A stretch of DNA of 64,000 nucleotides from Bacteroidia bacterium (GTDB lineage: Bacteria > Bacteroidota > Bacteroidia > Flavobacteriales > Flavobacteriaceae): positions 16,689 through 80,688 of the forward strand of contig JAUIBH010000003.1 of assembly GCA_030427985.1 (NCBI GenBank). Direction: 5' to 3'. This document shows, in pieces, positions 1 to 9,479 of the stretch (its first letter is position 1; each line of letters starts with the position of its first letter). The notes beneath the pieces are model-generated. The model saw only the letters and a program-made list of their open reading frames with translations. It ran no database searches and had not been told where the DNA came from. The translations under genes were made by a program, and so were the position numbers.

Positions 1-1660
1 GTCGCAACACAATATTGGAAATGGCATACACATCCACGGGTGCTTTGGAAAGTTCAAGGTCTTGGTTTCTCAGTTTTGAAAAATCAAGGATATCGTTTAC
101 CAAATGGGAAAGACGTCTGCCACTATTGGCAATCATTTCTAAATTCTCAAGAGCTTCGCTTGGTAATTTTCCCGCCACGCCATCCTGCAAGGACTCCGTT
201 AGCCCAACAATGCCCACCAAAGGTGTACGCAGTTCGTGGGAGGTATTGGCAAGGAATTCATCTTTGAGTTTGTCAATTTTTTGGAGTTCGGCGACTCGTT
301 GCTTTTCAAGCTCTGTACGTTTTCGCTCTTCCAAAACGGCCCTTTGCTTCTCTTCTTCGGCTTGCTTGGCACGTTGTCCTTGTTTGTATCGATTAAAGGC
401 AAACCATAGAAAGAGTAGGGCAGCAGCGGAAATGCCAATAATGATGTTCCGTAGGGTCTTTTGCTGATTCAGTTTTAGGGTATTGATTTCAGCATCTTTT
501 TGGAGTGAGGCTATGGCATCCTGTTTCTTTTCAGTATCAAACCGGACTTGGAGCTCTTCAATTTGTTTGGACTTCTCTACATTGAAAAGACTATCCTTTA
601 TGGAAATAAACTGGTTCTTAAAAGCCAGAGCTTTTTCAAAATTGCCCGTACCCTCATAAATGGAGGAAAGGATTTTATAATTCTCCTGAAGCTGCTCCAG
701 TGCCCCAATTTCCTTTGCAATGGCAATCGCAGAATTGATATTCTGCTCAGCTTGGGCATAATTTCCCATTTCAAAATAAATGGCTCCTATTTGGGTATAA
801 CTCATGGATAGCTCCAAGCGCTGTCCCAACTTTTCCCGAAGTGACAATGCTTTTTTGTGGTAATCCAAAGCTTGTGGGTATAGCTTTTTATGCCCGTAGA
901 CTTTTCCCAAGGCCTCATAATCAAAAGCGATGCCCCATTCACTATGGGTCTCTTGGTCCAAGAGTAGTGCATCGTTAAAGTATTGAAGGGCAAGGTCATA
1001 ATTGTTTCGCAACAAGTGGGTATCTCCAATATTGAAAAGGCAATTGGCTATTTCGGTTTTATCACCCAAGTCTTGGAAGATGCTCAAAGCCTTTTGGTAG
1101 CTCTCCATGGCTTGGTCTATTTTTCCTGTCTTCTTCAAAATCTCACCCAGGGCATTCAGGGTAGTGGCAATGCTGAACGGGTCTTCATGTTCTTCGTAGA
1201 TTTTGAGGATGTCATAATAGATTTTCAGACTCTCATCATAATTCCCCAAATTGTCAAGAATAATGGCCTTTTGGTACAATCCATTGGCCATGGCAAACGG
1301 CTCTTTTTTAGTTTGTTCAAAATTCAGATATGCATCAATATAGGTCAGGGCCTTGCTGTAATTGCCGCGCTGTCTTTCAAGGACTGTGTATTGGTAATCC
1401 GCCATGGAAAGCCCCCAAGGTATATTGGCTTTTTTACTGATGGATTGAAAGCTATCTATGTGTTTTTTGGCCAATTCTGCATTGCCACGATTATTTAAAT
1501 ATTCCCAAGAAATATCTTTTAGTATACGTATTCGAAGTGAATCCGATTTTACAGTTGAATAGATTTCCTGAAGACTATCAATACGGCTCGTTTGCCCTTG
1601 CAATGTGTTCACAACAATGCATAGAAAGATCACTATGGAGGCTGACCGTTTGATGGATAT
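1..1660 (-). CDS. TPR-containing sensor histidine kinase (HisKA), 3' part cut by window edge
   Basis: Minus-strand reading gives a signal-peptide-like N-terminus, TPR-like repeats, a TM segment and '...KLKDEFLANTSHELRTPLVGIVGL...' (HisKA H-box). It is open at the left edge, so absent from the ORF track. Start uncertain (GTG at 1631-1633 or non-canonical ATA at 1658-1660). Confidence 0.85.
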   Translation of the reverse strand, partial: MSIKRSASIVIFLCIVVNTLQGQTSRIDSLQEIYSTVKSDSLRIRILKDISWEYLNNRGNAELAKKHIDSFQSISKKANIPWGLSMADYQYTVLERQRGNYSKALTYIDAYLNFEQTKKEPFAMANGLYQKAIILDNLGNYDESLKIYYDILKIYEEHEDPFSIATTLNALGEILKKTGKIDQAMESYQKALSIFQDLGDKTEIANCLFNIGDTHLLRNNYDLALQYFNDALLLDQETHSEWGIAFDYEALGKVYGHKKLYPQALDYHKKALSLREKLGQRLELSMSYTQIGAIYFEMGNYAQAEQNINSAIAIAKEIGALEQLQENYKILSSIYEGTGNFEKALAFKNQFISIKDSLFNVEKSKQIEELQVRFDTEKKQDAIASLQKDAEINTLKLNQQKTLRNIIIGISAAALLFLWFAFNRYKQGQRAKQAEEEKQRAVLEERKRTELEKQRVAELQKIDKLKDEFLANTSHELRTPLVGIVGLTESLQDGVAGKLPSEALENLEMIANSGRRLSHLVNDILDFSKLRNQDLELSKAPVDVYAISNIVLR

Positions 1661-1711
1661 GGTTTTAGGTTGATGTACAGTAAGTTAAATGTAGTGCATT
1701 AAAGCGTTCCC

Positions 1712-1742
1712 CACAAAAAAATAAACCCGCCTGAGCGGGTTT
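1712..1742 (-). terminator. Rho-independent terminator downstream of DoxX gene
   Basis: Minus strand AAACCCGC-TCAG-GCGGGTTT followed by a T-rich tract. Confidence 0.75.
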
Positions 1743-1771
1743 GCTTAAGATATTTTTGTAGTTAAATTTGG

Positions 1772-2194
1772 TTATTGCTGCATTTTCAGATAATAGTCCA
1801 CCGAATGTTTTCCAGACCCATAAAGGACAAAGAAGATACAGGCAAAAAATACAATCAAGGCCGTGATAAGATTGGACAGGTGCATTACGCCCAAAAAATT
1901 GGTCAAAATAGCACCCAACAAAATGGGCAGCTGTGCAAAGACGGCCCATCGGGTAAGTAAACCCACCACAATCAGAAATCCGCCTACAAAATGAGCAGGA
2001 GCCACATAGTGCAGAATAATCATGCCGCCCGGCATTTCTTGAAAGGGCCTCACCATCTCTGACATTTGTTCATAATTGGTCATGAACTCAATGCCTTTGA
2101 TAAAAAGGAACACCCCAAGAGCAACCCGTAAAAGATCCAAAGGATAATAAGTGTGGGCATTGGCCCATTTGTTCAAGTTTTTAACTGTTCCCAT
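1772..2194 (-). CDS. DoxX family membrane protein
   Basis: 140 aa, four hydrophobic segments, DoxX-like pattern (LRVALGVFLFIKGIEF, APAHFVGGFLIVVGLLTRWA). Confidence 0.75.
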   Translation of the reverse strand: MGTVKNLNKWANAHTYYPLDLLRVALGVFLFIKGIEFMTNYEQMSEMVRPFQEMPGGMIILHYVAPAHFVGGFLIVVGLLTRWAVFAQLPILLGAILTNFLGVMHLSNLITALIVFFACIFFVLYGSGKHSVDYYLKMQQ

Positions 2195-2337
2195 GGTTTT
2201 TGAATTTAAAATTCACACTATAATATACTCATTTTTAGTTAAGTATGAAAATAGCGACCATCAAAAAAGAACAGTCTGTAATGCAGTCAGTCATTTTTGG
2301 GCTTACGGATGCCAAGCTTCCCACTTTAGGGATGCAG

Positions 2338-2817
2338 TTAAGCGGGGGAGAGAACCAATTCCATCTGAATATCACTGCGCTCATAAGGGGAAGTTGCGCC
2401 AACAACCTCTCTAAAACCTAATTTTTGATAAAGATGTAAGGCAGGTTTTAAAATTCGGTTGCTCTCCAAATACAATTTTTTGGCGCCCATAGCTTTGGCT
2501 TTTTCCACCATGTGCTGACCCAAAAGTTTGCCAATTCCTCTTCCTTGGACTTTGGGAGAAACGCCCATTTTGGCCAATTCAAAATCATATGCTTCATGAA
2601 CACTGGGAATTAGGGCACATACACCAACGGGCGTGGAGTTTAGTAAGGCCACAGCAATGTAACCACCTTTATCCAGAATGTACTCCTTGGGATGGTTCAA
2701 GGAAACCCGATCCATTTCTTCCATTTTAAAGTATTTTACAATCCATTCTTCATTAAGTGACCTAAAGTCAGCAGCATACGTATCAGAATAGGGAACTATG
2801 ACTATTGGGTTATCCAT
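2338..2817 (-). CDS. GNAT family N-acetyltransferase
   Basis: 159 aa with acetyl-CoA binding motif VSPKVQGRGIGKLLGQHMVEKAKAMGAKKLYLESN. Confidence 0.85.
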   Translation of the reverse strand: MDNPIVIVPYSDTYAADFRSLNEEWIVKYFKMEEMDRVSLNHPKEYILDKGGYIAVALLNSTPVGVCALIPSVHEAYDFELAKMGVSPKVQGRGIGKLLGQHMVEKAKAMGAKKLYLESNRILKPALHLYQKLGFREVVGATSPYERSDIQMELVLSPA

Positions 2818-3113
2818 GGGAAAAGCATTTGAATCAAGAATAGCACAAAATTAGTCGGATTGAATAAAAAAGATAACAGGTAACTCGCTCTTTTCTAGCG
2901 AAAACACCCAATTTTTTTTGGTTAATTACGTTAACTTAAAAAGTGGGCTGGTTTTTCAACGAAAAAATTAGCTCTTTAACGAGAAAATACTTAAGATTGT
3001 ACAGTATTTAAGTAATAAAACTCTTACAAGTTCCCAAATCTTGCTAATGAGACCAAATCAAAAATACCTGTCTAACCCCAGCAGGCCAGTTAACCTACAA
3101 ATTCCAATCGGCT

Positions 3114-4886
3114 ATGGATATAAAACTACCTTTATTTTCCAAATACATAACCTTGTTCTCATTTGAACGGGTTTTTTATTTGGTTTTATGTTGCTTTTTA
3201 CTGGGCCCAGTGGTTCATTCCCAGGACAGTAATCCCTATGTTACGTACAATGTTCCGTTTCAAAATTTGCTGAAATTTAACCGATTTTTGATCAACCCTA
3301 CCTTTTCTTCGGTCAGGGAAGACAAATCGTATGTGAATTTATTCCATAGAAGTCAGAGCGCAGATTTTGACAACAACAGTCAGAATTATTTTTTGAGCTA
3401 CAGTGGCCAGATAAACGATAAGATAGGTTTAGGATTTAGTCTGTACAATCAGCAAGATGGGGTAATCTCAAACCTAGGGGTAATGGCCAATTATGCACAC
3501 GGTATTCAATTGGGGAGGGAGAGCAGTCTCACCTTTGGGGTCAATATTCCCTATTATGTGAGTGGATTTGACCCTGATAGAGCGGTAGCGATGGAGGAGG
3601 ACCCTGTACTCAATGATACCCCCAAGAACTCTATTATTTCATTTCAACCTGGGCTGAACCTTTCTGTTGGTAAGTTTGATTTTGGCGTGTTTGCCCATAA
3701 CTTATTGGATTATAATATGAGTTCTGGAAAATCTTTGACAGACCTGAACCAAAAAACATTCTCCGGACACATTCAATTTGCCCAAGAATTTAAAAATGGT
3801 TCCGGAATTTTTGAAGATGGCCGGTTGTTGCCCTTGGCCCGAGTACGATTGGAGGGTGAAGAGGATCCCATTTTTGGTGGCGGTATCATTTTGGATCTCC
3901 CCAAGTTGGGCTGGATTCAAGGCGGATACGATCAGTTTTACGGAGCTTCGGCTGGTACAGGTTTCAATCTTAACCGCAGACTATCTTTTGGATACAACTT
4001 TGAGAAAAACCTGAATAACGACTTCATAAACTTGGGAGTAACGCACGAAATATCAATCGCTTATTCCTTTGTCCCCATGATGGCCAAGAATATTATGGTG
4101 AACAATGAGGATGACCCTAAAGCTCCAAAACCCATTGAGGGTGGGCTGGTGGCAGACACCAAAAAGGAAAAGAAAGAGAAAAAGGGCAAGTTGGATGTTG
4201 ATACTACTTTGCGCCCGACCAATAAAGAGGATTTGGCGTTTTGGGAAGAGCAAATCGCAATTCTAAAAGCCCAACAAGAAGATAGCCACGCTGTAATTGA
4301 CGAATTGCTTTTTAAAATGGACTCGATGGAGCAGAGTCGCCAAAAGGAGCTTGAAAAGCGATTTGAAATGGTGATGCGGATGGTAAAACGCCAAACGGAT
4401 GACAAACACCCTGATGTTGAAGCCAAAGCAGAGGAATTGTATTTTGCCAACAGTGAAGATTTGGACTCCGTTTACAATTCCATTGAAAAGAAACGCTTAG
4501 CGGATAACTCAACCGTTACCAAAAAAGAGGTTCCAGAGAAAAAAGGAACATTCAATGGTGGAGCCTACAAACCCATTGAAAAATTCATCAGTTTAGATGG
4601 AGTGGGAAAGGGGCATTACATTGTGGCCAATGTATTTAAAAATGAAAATTACCTTAAAAGTTTCATGGCCAAACTCAAGGCGCAGGGGCTAAATCCGCAG
4701 TATTTTAAAAACCCTGAGAACGGTCTCAATTATGTCTACTTGGCCAAGTACGATGAAAATACAGAGGCGTATGCCGCTTATCAATCCAAAATGAAAGGGG
4801 AATACAAAGATGAAATCTGGATCATGCATGTGGACAATCCCCGATATTCCAATTGGGCGGATGCCATTTTCCAAGATATTGAATAG
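3114..4886 (+). CDS. PorP/SprF family type IX secretion membrane protein with C-terminal SPOR-like region
   Basis: 590 aa. N-terminal beta-barrel typical of PorP/SprF (NRFLINPTFSSVREDKSYVNLFHRSQ), coiled/charged linker, C-terminal SPOR-like segment (GKGHYIVANVFKNENYLKSFMAKLKAQGLNPQYF). Confidence 0.8.
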   Translation: MDIKLPLFSKYITLFSFERVFYLVLCCFLLGPVVHSQDSNPYVTYNVPFQNLLKFNRFLINPTFSSVREDKSYVNLFHRSQSADFDNNSQNYFLSYSGQINDKIGLGFSLYNQQDGVISNLGVMANYAHGIQLGRESSLTFGVNIPYYVSGFDPDRAVAMEEDPVLNDTPKNSIISFQPGLNLSVGKFDFGVFAHNLLDYNMSSGKSLTDLNQKTFSGHIQFAQEFKNGSGIFEDGRLLPLARVRLEGEEDPIFGGGIILDLPKLGWIQGGYDQFYGASAGTGFNLNRRLSFGYNFEKNLNNDFINLGVTHEISIAYSFVPMMAKNIMVNNEDDPKAPKPIEGGLVADTKKEKKEKKGKLDVDTTLRPTNKEDLAFWEEQIAILKAQQEDSHAVIDELLFKMDSMEQSRQKELEKRFEMVMRMVKRQTDDKHPDVEAKAEELYFANSEDLDSVYNSIEKKRLADNSTVTKKEVPEKKGTFNGGAYKPIEKFISLDGVGKGHYIVANVFKNENYLKSFMAKLKAQGLNPQYFKNPENGLNYVYLAKYDENTEAYAAYQSKMKGEYKDEIWIMHVDNPRYSNWADAIFQDIE

Positions 4887-4892
4887 GGTAAC

Positions 4893-5501
4893 CTACGGTT
4901 TTCTGTTCCTCATTTCTGAAGCAATAGCCTTGCTGTTGGCATCACGTTCTTCAAGCGCTGAAATGATGTTGGCGTGGTCCTCAGTCCGGGTTTGGGAAAG
5001 CTTATAAGTGGCCTGAATGTTACTGATTTCAATCTGAAATCCTACAACGCCTTTCACCTGTCGCAATGTTTTGGGCGACATATTTTTGAGCGAAATAGGG
5101 TGTTTTGAACCCTGTTCATACTTATCTACCAATTTGTGCATGGAAGCTAGGGTTTCTTCCTCCGACAAGACTTTTAATGTGCCATACACATGCACCGCAA
5201 TGTAGTTCCAGGTTGGAACCTCCTCTTCCTTATACCACGAAGATGAAATATAGCTGTGCGGCCCATTGAAGATGCAGAGCACTTCTTGATTTTCTGAAAA
5301 GTGTTTCCATTGGGGATTTGCCTTGGCAATGTGCCCCACAAGAATGTCTTTTCCATCATTGGTTTTGTCCAATTCCAAAGGAATATGGGTGGCCCAGGGC
5401 TTATTGTCCACTGTATTTATTAAGATTCCAAAACTGTTGTTGACCAAGAATTCCTTTATTTCGGCAAGGTTTTCATTCTTGTAGTGCTGGGGAATGTACA
5501 T
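4893..5501 (-). CDS. FMN-binding negative transcriptional regulator (PaiB-like)
   Basis: 202 aa, MYIPQHYKNENLAEIKEFLVNNSFGILI...HIPLEL and PTWNYIAVHVYG motifs typical of the PaiB family. Confidence 0.85.
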   Translation of the reverse strand: MYIPQHYKNENLAEIKEFLVNNSFGILINTVDNKPWATHIPLELDKTNDGKDILVGHIAKANPQWKHFSENQEVLCIFNGPHSYISSSWYKEEEVPTWNYIAVHVYGTLKVLSEEETLASMHKLVDKYEQGSKHPISLKNMSPKTLRQVKGVVGFQIEISNIQATYKLSQTRTEDHANIISALEERDANSKAIASEMRNRKP

Positions 5502-5526
5502 AAATGAGTTGGATACTGTAAATTAA

Positions 5527-6522
5527 TTATTGGTGATGGTTTGCATAGTGTTCTTGGATGAGGTCCCTTCCAAAATCACCATCAAAATCGCGCCAAACAC
5601 TGTGAATATGATTGGCATTGTTCTGGGAATTATCAAATTCAATTAAAAAGGTTTTTCCTTGAATGCTGTAATAGTGAGGTTTGCCCAAAGTGGTGGCTCC
5701 AGCCCAAGCAAAATGAATGTCTTGTTTTTCTTCGGATTCCAATTTTGTCATTCGGGCTTTGGCAATTTCATCCGGTACTGCGGAAATGTATTCATGGATG
5801 AGTTCTAGTAAAGCCTCTTGCTGTGATTTGCTCAATTCTGGTAAAGAGATGCCCTTGGGGCTGTCCGGGGATACTCGTACAGAATTCTTGGTCAAGATGT
5901 CCCATGGTGCTTTTTCATCAAAAATGGCCTTTGTCTTTTGTTCCGAAGATAGCGAGTTGATGAGCTGCAACCCCAAATTTTCCTCCATGGCCAAGGTATG
6001 CTCCCCTTTTCTTGGGCCAGATTGAACAATGGCGGGATTGGCACCAAAAAATCGAGGTGTGAAAGATACTTCATCGTCAACACTGGTGAAGCTTAACAGG
6101 ATGTGATGTCCTTCAAAAGTCCAGCTCCAAATCTTATCTTTTGCTGGGTCGCCATATATTGAAATGTGATATTTGTTGATATCGCGCATATGGGTGTCCC
6201 CTGTTTCTTCGGCCAATACGTTTTCCAAACTCATGATGTCCATGGTTTTATTGTACCCAGATTTGCTCAGATGATGCTGAAGCATTTTATGGAACAATTC
6301 TTTCTGTTTAGCATTCAATTCCCCCATTTGAATCCCTGTTCTTGGCCACATGGTAGCTGGGAAATAATGCCAGGTTTCCCGGGATACATCATCAAATTGC
6401 AATTGGGTCTTGCTCAGTTGGGCATCATTTAGTGCGTTCAGGAAATCCAAGACCGGGTCTGTGGCATACGATTGCAAGGAAAACAAGAACAGAAAGATCA
6501 GAAATGGAATATTTTTTTTCAT
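5527..6522 (-). CDS. DUF3500 domain-containing secreted protein
   Basis: 331 aa, signal peptide; 'WSWTFEGHHILLSFT' and 'GPRKGEHTLAMEENLGLQLINSL' resemble DUF3500 proteins. Confidence 0.75.
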   Translation of the reverse strand: MKKNIPFLIFLFLFSLQSYATDPVLDFLNALNDAQLSKTQLQFDDVSRETWHYFPATMWPRTGIQMGELNAKQKELFHKMLQHHLSKSGYNKTMDIMSLENVLAEETGDTHMRDINKYHISIYGDPAKDKIWSWTFEGHHILLSFTSVDDEVSFTPRFFGANPAIVQSGPRKGEHTLAMEENLGLQLINSLSSEQKTKAIFDEKAPWDILTKNSVRVSPDSPKGISLPELSKSQQEALLELIHEYISAVPDEIAKARMTKLESEEKQDIHFAWAGATTLGKPHYYSIQGKTFLIEFDNSQNNANHIHSVWRDFDGDFGRDLIQEHYANHHQ

Positions 6523-6624
6523 GGCTATATAGCAATCAAGCCATTACTGCTTGATTTTATGGATATTAATTGATTAAAGATAGGGTAAATTGATTTCAAA
6601 GGTTGATGAATCAAAAAATATCAC

Positions 6625-6653
6625 AATAAAAAAGCGGGACGTTTGTCCCGCTT
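6625..6653 (-). terminator. Rho-independent terminator
   Basis: Minus strand AAGCGGGAC-AAAC-GTCCCGCTT followed by T-run, just after the 6680..7585 gene. Confidence 0.8.
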
Positions 6654-6679
6654 CTTATTATATAGCATATGAATAAAGC

Positions 6680-7585
6680 CTAATTGCTTTCTTCCATTTC
6701 TTCTTCAACCACTTCAGCTTCCAACTGAAAATCTTGTACAGTTTTGTTGGCCGCCACAATATTGACTTCCAAGGTATCGCTATTCACATAGCCTGTCAAA
6801 GAAGCAAAAGCCTTGTAGGTACCAGCTTCAAGACCCATGATGGCATAATTTCCATCAATATTGGTTGCGCCAGAGGTGATAGGCTCATCATTGGCATCCA
6901 ATATGGAAATTTGGGCGGCATCCAATACAACGGTTTCTTCCCCATCCATAGTGGTTACTGTTCCGCTTAAGGTTCCTGCTGTTGAAAGGTTTGACGCTTT
7001 GATCACAGGTTTAAAGTTGAACCCATTGATACCATCCACTGAGTTAAGGTTTCCTTTGGCCACAAAGGAACGGCTTACATCAAAATCCAACAATAAATCG
7101 CTAGATAGACCTCCTGCAACGGTCAAACCTGGTTCAATAAATACTTTGATGCCAGTCTGTGCTCCGCTGGGAACATTCAAATCAAAAGTACGTTCATCGG
7201 TTAGGACGACATTTACACCTTTTACGTGTACCCGCACCAAATCATAAGTACCTACAGGGATTTCCACATCGGCCAACTCCTCGGTAACACCATTGGTAAG
7301 GTCTAAAAGGTTCACGGATATTTCCTCTTCCATTAAGGTAACAAAAGAAGATCCTTCCGTATCATCATCCATTTCATCATCATCGCCATCTTTTAATCGC
7401 GCATCTACTTTAAAGACAGTAACATTGGCTTCAGCGACCATATCAAATGGAAAGGGGGCATCTGTAAGTTGAACGGTAATTCTTCCGGTGGTGTCACCAG
7501 GATTTCCGTTGTTTTCATCTTCAGAACAGCCAATGAATGCGAATAAAGCAAGGCTTACTGCATAAAAAAAGATTTTAGTTCTCAT
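6680..7585 (-). CDS. DUF4382 domain-containing lipoprotein with carboxypeptidase-regulatory-like domain
   Basis: 301 aa, lipobox (LALFAFIGC), 'GRITVQLTDAPFPFDMVAEANVTVFKVDAR' typical of DUF4382, C-terminal Ig-like fold segment. Confidence 0.8.
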   Translation of the reverse strand: MRTKIFFYAVSLALFAFIGCSEDENNGNPGDTTGRITVQLTDAPFPFDMVAEANVTVFKVDARLKDGDDDEMDDDTEGSSFVTLMEEEISVNLLDLTNGVTEELADVEIPVGTYDLVRVHVKGVNVVLTDERTFDLNVPSGAQTGIKVFIEPGLTVAGGLSSDLLLDFDVSRSFVAKGNLNSVDGINGFNFKPVIKASNLSTAGTLSGTVTTMDGEETVVLDAAQISILDANDEPITSGATNIDGNYAIMGLEAGTYKAFASLTGYVNSDTLEVNIVAANKTVQDFQLEAEVVEEEMEESN

Positions 7586-7716
7586 AAATCGGGGTTTTAT
7601 TTATTAATAGTAACTTAACTAATTACGCAGAAAACCCCGACTAAAGATTGATAGCCCCTTTGTTTTTCGATGAACTACATGTTTCTTTTAGTTTTTTGTA
7701 ACTAAAATCTTACGGA

Positions 7717-8478
7717 TTATTGGTCTCCACGAGGCGCAACTTCACCACTGGAACCACTGAGGTCTTTTCTGAAAATCCACAATTCACCCAAATCTCCATT
7801 GGTGGCAGCATCTACATCTTTGAGAAAGCTTGCAAAGCTTCCGGCTCCATGAACTTCTTCATACCATTGTGGAAATTTGTCCTCTTGCCCCATCCATGAA
7901 GATGAATCAAAAAAATCAACCCAGACAAAATCCTTCCCTTCCATATTGGGCAATTCGTTGTAGTAAGCGCCCCATTGTTGGTCAGGGTCCTTGGTCTTGA
8001 AAACTTTGTAGACCTTGTCTAAAATGGAGTTAAACTCCATTTGTTTGAATCTTTTGATGTCCACCATAAAAATGGAAAGGTTTTTTAGGTTGAAATCCTT
8101 TGAAAAATTGGAATGGGCCAAGTCATTTTTCCAATAATTGGTCTCCATTTCAGGCAAAGCATTTGCAGCCACATTGTTGTTCCAGTCCGCGGTATGTACA
8201 TCATCATAGTTGCTCACATCGTCAAGGGCTGTCCATGCAGTGGGCCCCATGCTCCAAATATATTTTCCGGAGTTTTTGCCACTGGCCACCCAAAAAACAC
8301 TTACGGTACCCGCACCGTTGGCGTGATATTTTTTGTTGTGGGCAGCCAAGCCTGCTTCAAAAGCACCAATTTTTTCAGGATGTGGGGTCATCATTATGTT
8401 CATGAAAATTGGACCTTGCATCTCTTGTGCCATTGCAATAAGAGGCACCATTGTTAGGATTACTAGTAATCGTTTCAT
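7717..8478 (-). CDS. Hypothetical secreted protein
   Basis: 253 aa, signal peptide MKRLLVILTMVPLIAMAQ; no family recognised with certainty. Confidence 0.6.
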   Translation of the reverse strand: MKRLLVILTMVPLIAMAQEMQGPIFMNIMMTPHPEKIGAFEAGLAAHNKKYHANGAGTVSVFWVASGKNSGKYIWSMGPTAWTALDDVSNYDDVHTADWNNNVAANALPEMETNYWKNDLAHSNFSKDFNLKNLSIFMVDIKRFKQMEFNSILDKVYKVFKTKDPDQQWGAYYNELPNMEGKDFVWVDFFDSSSWMGQEDKFPQWYEEVHGAGSFASFLKDVDAATNGDLGELWIFRKDLSGSSGEVAPRGDQ

Positions 8479-8499
8479 TTTGTTGTTGTTTAGTTTTAG

Positions 8500-9027
8500 T
8501 TATTCCGTTTGTTCTTCATCCATCATTTTGGCTTCGGCTTCTATCTTTTGAAGCTCTAAAATAATTTCAGTGGGATCCCAATACCCGTGTTCCCTTACTA
8601 TTTTGCCATCCACAAATTGAAAGGTCAAATGCACGGGTACCTCAAATTCTTTTCCGTTGGCTGCCAAGGAACCTTTCCAGGTCAACCAACAGTTTACCCA
8701 GGTCTCACCCTCGTCTGTAACCACCATTTCATATTCTTGGTGATTGTCTCCAAACCCTCGGGAAGTATACTCACTGTCCGCTTCTTTGTGATAAGCAATT
8801 GCCTCAGAAGAGGACAAGGGGTTGTCCTTGGTATTGTAATAGGTCTTTGAGGTGTCTGCAAACATGCTGGTGTCGTAATTTTTAGTATCGTAATTGGAAA
8901 TCACTTTTTTGACAATGTCGATTTCCGGGGAATTTTGGGTGTAGCGTACCGGACCTTGCTGGCAGGCATTAAAAATCAGCGCCAAAACGGCGCATAGCGA
9001 AAAGGTTTTCATTGATAGTGCTCTCAT
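8500..9027 (-). CDS. SnoaL/NTF2-like lipoprotein
   Basis: 175 aa, lipobox (LALIFNAC), NTF2-like C-terminus (VPVHLTFQFVDGKIVREHGYWDPTEI). Confidence 0.65.
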   Translation of the reverse strand: MRALSMKTFSLCAVLALIFNACQQGPVRYTQNSPEIDIVKKVISNYDTKNYDTSMFADTSKTYYNTKDNPLSSSEAIAYHKEADSEYTSRGFGDNHQEYEMVVTDEGETWVNCWLTWKGSLAANGKEFEVPVHLTFQFVDGKIVREHGYWDPTEIILELQKIEAEAKMMDEEQTE

Positions 9028-9434
9028 AATGTTGCTATTTAGGTTGATGTGTTACGAATCTGCAATCTAGGTTGGACAAAAGACCACTGTACTCCAAGAC
9101 TTAAGAATAAGATTGATGCTTGCTCTTGAGTCTTGCTATTTGGCTCTAGAATCTATTCGATTTGGGAAACAACTTGCCTAATTTTCAACATCGTGAATCA
9201 AGTCCCGCGCAAGTGAAAGATCTACTTTAGGTATGGGGAACTAAAAAATAAGGAGCAGGTAACGGACATGCCGTTATCGTTATTTAAATATACTAAAAAA
9301 ATGTTAACAAAATTCAATTGTATTGAATTTCACTGGATTCAAATAATTTAAAATCAATTATTTAGCCTTTTTCTTACAAATATCCAGTTTCATCCATGCA
9401 AATCTATTTTACCAGCTTTGGGGTGATGACAATT

Positions 9435-9467
9435 AAAGAAAAAGCCCAGATGAGTTCATCTGGGCTT
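9435..9467 (-). terminator. Rho-independent terminator
   Basis: Minus strand AAGCCCAGATGA-AC-TCATCTGGGCTT then TTTCTTT, directly after the DUF4249 gene. Confidence 0.85.
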
Positions 9468-9479
9468 GTTGGGAAGGAT

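Noticed and set aside
983-1498. 171-aa plus-strand ORF
   Set aside because: Antisense shadow of the TPR histidine kinase gene, which has recognisable TPR/HisKA motifs on the minus strand.
2988-3014. TACTTAA...TTAAGTA inverted repeat upstream of the PorP/SprF gene
   Set aside because: Only 7 bp per arm in AT-rich intergenic DNA; not distinguishable from chance without conservation data.
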